From positions 1-10,336 of the forward strand of contig CAYMRB010000364.1 in NCBI GenBank assembly GCA_964392615.1: DNA of 10,336 nucleotides, in the 5' to 3' direction. Positions within the stretch are counted from its first letter, which is position 1. The number at the start of each line of letters is the position of its first letter. The translations under genes were made by a program, and so were the position numbers. Under the pieces are notes generated by a model. The model was not told the origin of the DNA. It ran no database searches and saw only the letters and a program-made list of their open reading frames with translations. Below are positions 1 to 5,797 of the stretch, one piece after another. The DNA comes from CAYMRB01 sp964392615 (GTDB lineage Bacteria; Planctomycetota; UBA8108).

Positions 1-387
1 CTCATGCCGGCGCAGATCTCCGGCGGCATGAAGAAGCGCGTCGGCCTGGCACGCGCGCTCGCGCTCGACCCGGAGATCATGTTCTACGACGAGCCCGGCG
101 CGGGGCTCGACCCGATCACCGCAGGCGTCATCGACAAGCTCATCCACGATCTGAGTCGCAAGCTGTCGGTCACCTCGATCGTCGTCACGCACGAAATGGA
201 GAGCGCGTTCCGCATAGCGGACCGCATGGTGATGCTCTACGACGGTCGCATGGTGGCCTGCGGCACTCCCGAGGAGTTTCGGTCGACGGACGATCCCCTC
301 GTGCGGCAGTTCGTCAACGGCGAGCCCGACGGACCGATTCCGCTGCGCCGCTCGAGCACGGATTACGAAGAGGACCTTTTGGCTTAG
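1..387 (+). CDS. mlaF: MlaF-type phospholipid ABC transporter ATPase, C-terminal part (5' truncated by window edge)
   Basis: This is the cytoplasmic ATPase of the Mla (maintenance of lipid asymmetry) MCE transporter, which powers phospholipid movement between inner and outer membranes. The frame is open from base 1, so only the last 128 residues are present; the Walker A and Q-loop half lies outside the window. Visible parts are the ABC signature ISGGM (MlaF proteins have LSGGM rather than LSGGQ), the Walker B stretch IMFYDEP with catalytic Glu at bases 91-93, the D-loop GLDP, and the H-loop His at bases 190-192 (VVTHEM). The tail, with FVNGEPDGPIP and the final DYEEDLLA, matches the characteristic MlaF C-terminus (DGPVPFRYP...DYHADLL in E. 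coli, recalled from memory), so the TAG at 385-387 is a natural end. An MCE gene follows in the same frame after 114 bases, as expected for an operon. Confidence 0.95.
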   Translation, partial: LMPAQISGGMKKRVGLARALALDPEIMFYDEPGAGLDPITAGVIDKLIHDLSRKLSVTSIVVTHEMESAFRIADRMVMLYDGRMVACGTPEEFRSTDDPLVRQFVNGEPDGPIPLRRSSTDYEEDLLA

Positions 388-443
388 CAGCCCGATGAAA
401 AAGACAATCCGGCGCGATGGCGGCCATTTCGCCCAGGTTCTTC

Positions 444-455
444 GCAGCCGGCTGC
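444..455. repeat. 12-base perfect palindrome in the mlaF-mlaD gap
   Basis: GCAGCCGGCTGC is its own reverse complement and sits in the 114-base gap between the two Mla genes (388-501). I see no promoter-like boxes, no T-run and no small gene with a ribosome site in this gap. A GC-rich 12-base palindrome can occur by chance at this composition, so a role as operator or RNA hairpin is only a possibility. Confidence 0.3.
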
Positions 456-501
456 CACGAAGCGAATCGACGGCGTCGAGGGCCGCTGGAACGAGAGAAC
501 G

Positions 502-1701
502 ATGAGCCGCAAGAAACAGAACGAAGTCCTGGTCGGAAGCTTCACCGTCGTCGGTGGCGGCCTCTTCCTCCTCCTCGTCTTCCTGATGGGCGGGCTCGAC
601 GGCTGCGTCCGCGACATGACGGAAGTCCGCGCGGTGTTCGACGACGTCCAGGGCCTGCAGGCCGGCGATCCGGTGTACCTGTTCGGCATGCGGAGCGGCA
701 ACGTCCGAGCGATCGAGCTGGGCAAGGGCGAAGCCGAGGGCGATGCGCGACTCGTCGTGACGATGGCGATCCCGTCGGCCTACCGCCCCCTCCTGCGAAC
801 GACGACGCGCGTTTACATCGACAAGACGCTGACGGGCAATCTGAGCGTCCTGGTGCAGCAAAACACGATCGACCGAGGCGCCCGTCTGCCCGAGGGACGC
901 GAACTCGCTGGTACGCCGGCCGCCGACTTCGGTGCGATCGCTCAGGAGGCGGCCGACGTGCTCCAGGCGGCCGAGGAAGCCATCGTCGCGATTCAGTTCA
1001 TCGTCGACAAGACGCAGAAGGAAGGGCATGTCACAAAGACGCTCGAGGGCATCTCCGGTGCAGCGAACGAGCTTCGCGCGCTGCTGCCGACCTTGAGCTC
1101 CGAGGTCAAGGAGAGCCTCGACGAGGTCGATCGCACGCTCGTCACGGTTCGCGAGACGGTCGAGGAGAACCGCGGCAGCCTCCGCGCGACGCTCGCGAAC
1201 CTCGAGACGGGCTCGGCTAGCCTCGACAAGCTCATCGCATCGCTCGAGCGCACGCCGGCGGAGATCCAAGAGGTACTCGCGGTCGTGCGACGCGCCGCAG
1301 CCAGCGTCGGCGATCTCGTCGAGGAGAATCGCGTGCACCTCGACTCGATCCTGACCGACCTCGACACGACGGCCGCGAACGCCGCGAACCTGACCTCGGA
1401 GGTCAAGCGACGTCCGTGGCGACTCCTCTACAAACCGACCGTCGAGGAGATGCAGGCCCTCGAGCTGTACGATTCGGCCTGGGCGTATAATCTGGCGGCC
1501 ACCGAGCTGCACAAGAGCGCGCGCAATCTGGCAGCGCACCTCGAGCGCTCCCCCGCTGCCGACGGAACCTCGGACGAGCGGGACGCCCGGTATCAAGCGG
1601 CGCTGAAGACAGCCCTCGAACGCGTCGAGGCGAGCCTGCGCGGCAAACGCGAGGCGGAAGAGGCCTTCTGGGCGCGTCTGAACGGCGTCGACGACGAGTA
1701 G
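502..1701 (+). CDS. mlaD: MlaD-like MCE-domain lipid-binding protein
   Basis: This is the periplasmic substrate-binding subunit of an Mla-type phospholipid transporter, anchored in the inner membrane and expected to form a hexameric ring over the permease. The 399-residue protein opens with a short basic segment (MSRKKQNEVLVGSF), typical of MCE proteins, then one hydrophobic helix at about residues 15-30. The single MCE domain spans about 40-118 and includes VRAVFDDVQGLQAGDPVYL and the following FGMRSGNVRAIEL. Residues about 145-300 form a long, Glu/Leu/Arg-rich helical region, probably coiled coil, followed by KRRPWRLLYKP, a motif common near the end of MCE proteins. It is longer than E. coli MlaD (about 183 residues) and closer to the long-tailed MCE proteins of other phyla. 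ATG 502 is the only start that keeps the standard N-terminus; its ribosome site is weak (CGAGAG at 493-498). mlaE is not adjacent and probably precedes mlaF. PqiB/YebT-type proteins are excluded because there is only one MCE domain. Confidence 0.9.
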   Translation: MSRKKQNEVLVGSFTVVGGGLFLLLVFLMGGLDGCVRDMTEVRAVFDDVQGLQAGDPVYLFGMRSGNVRAIELGKGEAEGDARLVVTMAIPSAYRPLLRTTTRVYIDKTLTGNLSVLVQQNTIDRGARLPEGRELAGTPAADFGAIAQEAADVLQAAEEAIVAIQFIVDKTQKEGHVTKTLEGISGAANELRALLPTLSSEVKESLDEVDRTLVTVRETVEENRGSLRATLANLETGSASLDKLIASLERTPAEIQEVLAVVRRAAASVGDLVEENRVHLDSILTDLDTTAANAANLTSEVKRRPWRLLYKPTVEEMQALELYDSAWAYNLAATELHKSARNLAAHLERSPAADGTSDERDARYQAALKTALERVEASLRGKREAEEAFWARLNGVDDE

Positions 1702-1738
1702 GTGCTGGCCGTCACCAGTAGCTGGTGTAGGTCGTCGT
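1691..1738. terminator. Possible hairpin between convergent genes
   Basis: The gap of 49 bases between the convergent mlaD and kinase genes contains a perfect 6-bp stem with a 3-base loop (CACCAG 1713-1718, CTGGTG 1722-1727). It is nested inside a 7-bp outer pairing (ACGACGA 1691-1697 with TCGTCGT 1732-1738). There is no T-run on either strand, so this is not a classical intrinsic terminator. A bidirectional stop or mRNA-end structure is plausible from position alone. Confidence 0.3.
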
Positions 1739-1750
1739 GCGGATTCGTTC

Positions 1751-4700
1751 TCACGGCACGGTCGCCGCGAGCGGAGCGGACGCGAGAGCCTGGCGTATCC
1801 GTCGCAGCAGGTCTTCCCCGTCGAAGGGCTTGCGGACAAAATCGAAGGCGCCGAGCTTCGTCGCTATCACGGCCATATCCGTATCGCCATGGTCGGAGAC
1901 GATGATCACCGGAAGGGCGACGCCGAGAGACCGAAGCTTCTTCAGAAGCTCGAGGCCGCTCATATCCGGAAGCTCCACGTCGAGAAGCACACACCCCGAC
2001 CGCATCGGCTCGTCGACGCGCAGGAAGTCTCGCGCGGTCGCGAAGGACCGACACCGCACGCCAACGGCCTCGACAACGCTCTCGACGGTGTTGCGCACGT
2101 CCTCGGAGTCATCGATCAGAAACACCGTCTGGCTCACCGCCGACGTCTCTGACGGCGACTCCGATTCGGCGGGTAGCGAATCGAGGAGCGCACGCACTCT
2201 GTCAAGGAGCTCGCTCGGGCCGAACGGCTTCTGCAGAAACTGCGACGGATCCGTTGAATCCACGTCGACCGTCTCCTCGTACCCGTCCGGGTATCCCGAC
2301 ATGAAGAGCGTCCGGGTGCGGGGCCGGTGCTGCCGGAGGCGTTGCGCCAGCTCCGGCCCGCTTGCCCCAGGCATGACGACGTCGGTGACGAGGAGATCGA
2401 TCGCACCGTCGTGAGACCCGCTGAGCTCGAGCGCCTCACGAGGGCAATCCGTGCCGAGAACCTCGTAGCCGCTCTGACTGAGGACCTCGCAGACGAGCGA
2501 GCGCACCTGAACGTCGTCGTCCACGACAAGAATCGTCTCGCCGTCGCCTTCGCGCCCGCGGCTCCCTCGCGTGACCTCCCTCGCCGACGAGGCGGGCGCG
2601 CGAGAATCCTCCAGCAGGGGGAGAGCGATTCGGAACGTGGTCCCACGCCCGACCTGGCTCTCCACACTGAGCTTGCCCCCGAGCTGCTCGATCGTCCCGT
2701 GCGCCATCGATAGGCCGAGCCCCGTCCCCTGCCCCGAGCTCTTGGTAGTGAAGAACGGCTCGAAGATTTGCGGGAGGATCTCGGCCGGGATCCCCGCTCC
2801 GGAATCGCTCACAGCGATCACCCCGCGCGCGCCCCGGTCGTCGTCGCCGGCTTTTTCGAGGGACACGGTCACGGTCAGCACGCCGCCCAGCGGCATCGCG
2901 TCGCGGGCGTTCACGGCCAGGTTCATGATGACCTGATTGAGCTGCGCGACATCCACCCGGACCGGCAGGGAGCTGTCGTCCTCCTCCTGCGAGAAGACGA
3001 GTTCGATATCCTCCTTGACGAGATGGCGGACTAGCTCGAACGCGTCGATCGCGACCGATCGCAGGTCGACGTCTTCGAGCTCGAAGACCTGCTTGCGAGA
3101 GAAGGCCAGCAGTTGGCGCGTCAGGGCCGCGGCTCGCGTCGCGGCGTTGCAGATCTGTTCGGCCGGTCGTGCGATGTGTCGATCGGGCGAGCTTCGCAGC
3201 AGCGACGCGTTTCCGAGGACGACGGTCAGGAAGTTGTTGAAGTCGTGGGCCACGCCGCTCGCCAGGTGCCCCAACGCCCACAATCGCTCCTTCTGAATCA
3301 CCTCTTCCTGCGTCCGACGAAGCTCCTCGACGGTCCTCTCCAGCTGCCGCTTGCTCTCTTCGGCTTCCGCGGCGGCTCGCTTGCGAGAAGTGATATCGCG
3401 CAGGACCGTCAGCAACGCGGCCTTCCCATCGTGGTGGATGGCCCGCGACAGCACGTCGATCGGCAGCACGCACCCGTCCTTCCTGGCCAGCTCGTACTCA
3501 CGGACGGACGGAGGGCCGCCGGCGAGGACCTCGGCGCCGCGGGCTGCGGCGCGCTCACGATCCTGCGGCACCAAGAGTTCCACCGACACGATTCCCATCA
3601 GCTCGTCGCGGGAGTACCCCGTCAGCTCACACAGCCTCTCGTTCGCGTAGGCGATCGTCCCGTCGATCTGGATGCCGACCGCATCGGCGTGGCTCTCGAG
3701 GAGATTGCGATACCGATCCTCGCTCTCGCGCAACGCCAGCTCGCCGGAACGTCGCGCGATCGCGTCCGCGAGCAGATGGGCGACCGACTGCAGGAAGTGA
3801 ACGTCGTCCACGCTGAACTGCCGCCTGCGCCGCGAGTGGGCTCCCAGCACTCCGAACGGCGCCTCGTGCTCGCCGATGATGGCCACGCTGATACCGCTGA
3901 CGACGCCATGCTCGTGCAGCAGCTCCGGCCCGTTGAAGCGGGTCTCCGTCGGCAGGTCATCGACCAGCACAGGCTCACCAGCGGCCAGCGTGTAGCCGGC
4001 CTGCGAGTCAAGCTGCGCGCCGACGGTCGCGGACCCGACCAGTCCCTCCTGCCACCCGACGCCCGCGCGCAATCGAAGCTCCTCTCCCCCCGGCAGGAGC
4101 TCCAGCACTTTGCAGAACTTCACGTCGAGCGTGTCCGCGATCGTGCGGACCGCGCTATCGAACAGCTCGTCCAGAGCAAAGGAGCAGCCGACGGCCAGCT
4201 GGCCCAGCCGAGCGACCGCGGTTTGCTGGCGCCCGTACTGCTCCAGGGCTTGCTCCGCCGCTTTGCGGTCGCCGATGTCCGTGATGCTGCCCCTGATCAA
4301 CTGCCGGTCCGTGGCCGGGAGGTGAAACAGCCGCACCTCGGTCAGGACCTCGCGCCCGGCCGCATCGACGAACTTCCACTCGAACAACGGCGTTTCGCCG
4401 GCGAGCGTCCGTTCGTTGAGCTCACGCACGAGTTCCGCGGACGAGACTCCGTTCGCCTGCACGGGCGCGCTGATCTCGACGGGCCCGACCTCGGCCAGCG
4501 CTTCGCGATCTCGCCCGAAGAGATCGACCGCGTTCTGGTTGACGTCGACGAAGCGCCCCGACTCCGCGTCGAGGATCACCAGCGCCTCGGGAGCGTGTTC
4601 GAAAAGCGCGCGCCAACGGCTCTCGCTCTCGCTCAGTTCGCGCATCGCGAGCCATGTCGTGAGCGCATCCTCGACGCGACGACCGATCTCGGTCAGCAGT

Positions 4701-5680
4701 CGCTTCTCACCGTCGGTCCACTCGCGCTCGTGCGCGCAACGGTGGAGCCCCAGCGCCCAGAGCGGGCCCGTTCGGGGGCGAATGGCCACGGCCATCAGGC
4801 CGCGGATCTGCAGCCTCTCGGCCAGATCCGGGCCGACGATTTCCGCAACGTCAGCGCCGCAGCGCACCAAGGGCTCACCGACGCGACCCACCTCCTCGAG
4901 CAGCACGTGAAGCGGCACCTCGATCGGAATCTCGGCGTCCGTGCCGCCGAGGCCGGCGAACCCCGCCCTGGTGCGTTCGATGGGCACACAGACCGAGCTC
5001 GCCTCCGGCGCACAGGGGTAGCAGAGCCAGGCGCGATCGGCGCCCAGGACCTCTAGCAACTCGTCCAGCACGCCGCCCAGCATCGCCTCGACGCAAGTGG
5101 CGGAGACGATCCGCTGGTGAACGCGGTCCATCGCGACGAGCCGGCGCAGGTGCGCCTTCTCCTCGGCCTCTCGCACCTGATCACGCTGAACCGCGGCCAG
5201 CCGGGCGGTCAGGAGGTACACGCCGATGCCCAGACCGACGAACGCCGCGACGCCGAGAACATCGCGCGCCCTGTCCAACAGGCGGCTCTCGTTTCCGACG
5301 AGCCACACGTCGTCCAGCGCGTCGATCTCCTCGGTGAAATCGAGGGCGAGGTCGCCCGTCAGGCAAACGATGACGAACAGGAACGCAGCGCGGAGGCGCT
5401 CACGTCCGAAGTCCCGCAGGAGCAGCACGACAAGCGGCAGGAACACGGCGACGGACAGCGCCAGTACGATGAGGCCCTCCCAGTAGGCGGTGATCAGCCC
5501 CCCGTGACGCGCGAACCTGAACGCGACATTGGACGTGGCGATCACCGCGGTCCCGATGAGGACCAACAGAACCAGACGACGCCAAGGCGGGTTGGACGCC
5601 GTCTCCCTCTCGGACGGGACGTCTCTCGCCTCGGGGCCTGCCGTATCGGCGACGCCCTCGTCTGCGCACGTTCTCGCCAT
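1751..5680 (-). CDS. Large hybrid sensor histidine kinase (4TM-GAF-PAS-GAF-PAS-HisKA-HATPase-REC-REC)
   Basis: This is an inner-membrane hybrid histidine kinase of 1309 residues. Four hydrophobic helices (about 36-55, 68-88, 97-115, 143-162) precede GAF1 (about 186-345), PAS1 (355-475), GAF2 (486-645), PAS2 (652-770) and a coiled linker. The HisKA site is His812 in GVAHDFNN. HATPase boxes are N924 (NLAVNARDAM), D959 (SDSGAGIP), FEPFFTTK (973-980) and GTGLGLS (985-991). Receiver 1 has D1054-D1056, phosphoacceptor D1100, S1128 and K1151. Receiver 2 has D1190/D1191, D1234, S1262 and K1284 and is FixJ-like, but no DNA-binding domain follows. All catalytic residues look intact. The start is ATG 5680 rather than the adjacent GTG 5683: AGGAG at 5686-5690 is 5 bases from the ATG, and the N-terminus then aligns without gaps to the neighbouring paralogue. 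The signal and the output partner are unknown. Confidence 0.93.
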   Translation of the reverse strand: MARTCADEGVADTAGPEARDVPSERETASNPPWRRLVLLVLIGTAVIATSNVAFRFARHGGLITAYWEGLIVLALSVAVFLPLVVLLLRDFGRERLRAAFLFVIVCLTGDLALDFTEEIDALDDVWLVGNESRLLDRARDVLGVAAFVGLGIGVYLLTARLAAVQRDQVREAEEKAHLRRLVAMDRVHQRIVSATCVEAMLGGVLDELLEVLGADRAWLCYPCAPEASSVCVPIERTRAGFAGLGGTDAEIPIEVPLHVLLEEVGRVGEPLVRCGADVAEIVGPDLAERLQIRGLMAVAIRPRTGPLWALGLHRCAHEREWTDGEKRLLTEIGRRVEDALTTWLAMRELSESESRWRALFEHAPEALVILDAESGRFVDVNQNAVDLFGRDREALAEVGPVEISAPVQANGVSSAELVRELNERTLAGETPLFEWKFVDAAGREVLTEVRLFHLPATDRQLIRGSITDIGDRKAAEQALEQYGRQQTAVARLGQLAVGCSFALDELFDSAVRTIADTLDVKFCKVLELLPGGEELRLRAGVGWQEGLVGSATVGAQLDSQAGYTLAAGEPVLVDDLPTETRFNGPELLHEHGVVSGISVAIIGEHEAPFGVLGAHSRRRRQFSVDDVHFLQSVAHLLADAIARRSGELALRESEDRYRNLLESHADAVGIQIDGTIAYANERLCELTGYSRDELMGIVSVELLVPQDRERAAARGAEVLAGGPPSVREYELARKDGCVLPIDVLSRAIHHDGKAALLTVLRDITSRKRAAAEAEESKRQLERTVEELRRTQEEVIQKERLWALGHLASGVAHDFNNFLTVVLGNASLLRSSPDRHIARPAEQICNAATRAAALTRQLLAFSRKQVFELEDVDLRSVAIDAFELVRHLVKEDIELVFSQEEDDSSLPVRVDVAQLNQVIMNLAVNARDAMPLGGVLTVTVSLEKAGDDDRGARGVIAVSDSGAGIPAEILPQIFEPFFTTKSSGQGTGLGLSMAHGTIEQLGGKLSVESQVGRGTTFRIALPLLEDSRAPASSAREVTRGSRGREGDGETILVVDDDVQVRSLVCEVLSQSGYEVLGTDCPREALELSGSHDGAIDLLVTDVVMPGASGPELAQRLRQHRPRTRTLFMSGYPDGYEETVDVDSTDPSQFLQKPFGPSELLDRVRALLDSLPAESESPSETSAVSQTVFLIDDSEDVRNTVESVVEAVGVRCRSFATARDFLRVDEPMRSGCVLLDVELPDMSGLELLKKLRSLGVALPVIIVSDHGDTDMAVIATKLGAFDFVRKPFDGEDLLRRIRQALASAPLAATVP
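3076..3106 (-). repeat. 31-base identical block shared by the two kinase genes (partner 6721-6751)
   Basis: This block is identical over 31 bases to 6721-6751 and lies in the second dimerisation helix region (AFSRKQVFEL). It also derives from the tandem gene duplication, and is the longest uninterrupted identity I noticed between the two copies. Confidence 0.85.
3347..4618 (-). other. PAS-GAF-PAS block present only in the larger kinase
   Basis: Residues about 355-778 of the large kinase (424 residues) have no counterpart in the smaller paralogue. Sequence shared before the block ends at ELSESES; sequence shared after it resumes at the EEL[R/Q]RTQE coiled linker. PAS1 contains the typical FEHAPEALVILD start and ends in ITDIGDRKAAE. 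GAF2 contains the GVLGAHSRRRRQFSVDD stretch, typical of GAF domains in bacterial kinases. PAS2 begins YRNLLESHADAVGI and ends in LRDITSRKRA. The block could have been gained by the large kinase or lost by the small one; the sequence alone does not decide. Confidence 0.8.
5300..5344 (-). repeat. Near-identical 45-base block shared by the two kinase genes (partner 7676-7720)
   Basis: By eye, 43 of 45 bases match 7676-7720 in the other kinase gene. The block encodes the acidic loop DFTEE(I/L)DALDDVWL between membrane helices 3 and 4. It is part of the paralogous gene duplication, not a mobile repeat. Confidence 0.85.
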
Positions 5681-5684
5681 CACC

Positions 5685-5694
5685 GCTCCTCTCT
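5685..5694 (-). promoter_or_regulatory. Ribosome binding site of the large kinase
   Basis: AGAGAGGAGC on the minus strand contains a strong AGGAG core (5686-5690), 5 bases before ATG 5680 but only 2 bases before GTG 5683, which favours the ATG. The same ten bases stand before the start of the smaller kinase at 8064-8073. Confidence 0.75.
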
Positions 5695-5720
5695 AGCCGG
5701 TTGACGCGCTGCCGTTGGGT

Positions 5721-5749
5721 ATCGTTCACACATCGCGGTCGGTTGACAA
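5721..5749 (-). promoter_or_regulatory. Candidate sigma70-like promoter of the large kinase
   Basis: On the minus strand TTGTCA (5749-5744) is followed after 17 bases by AACGAT (5726-5721). The -35 box is one base from TTGACA; the -10 box matches TATAAT at only three positions. The call rests mainly on the smaller paralogue having the same arrangement, preceded in both by ACCCCC. The predicted leader is about 35 bases. The large kinase may still also be co-transcribed with the gene before it, since I see no convincing terminator in the 114-base gap. Confidence 0.4.
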
Positions 5750-5797
5750 GGGGGTGGTGTCGTCAGCTCGTGCTGCTCTGCTCCTGAGCGGCGTCGA

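Noticed and set aside
417..1220. Alternative plus-strand frame overlapping mlaD
   Set aside because: It is almost wholly Arg/Pro/Gly-rich out-of-frame translation of the MCE gene, whose own frame encodes a clear anchor helix and MCE domain.
3113..5056. Plus-strand open frame of 647 codons opposite the large kinase
   Set aside because: The translation is antisense to GAF/PAS/HisKA coding sequence, has no domain or convincing ribosome site, and reflects codon bias of the real gene.
5743..5748. Perfect TTGACA on the plus strand between the two kinases
   Set aside because: No -10-like hexamer stands 16-18 bases downstream (GCTCGT at 17) and no plus-strand gene follows; the minus-strand reading of the same site is better supported.
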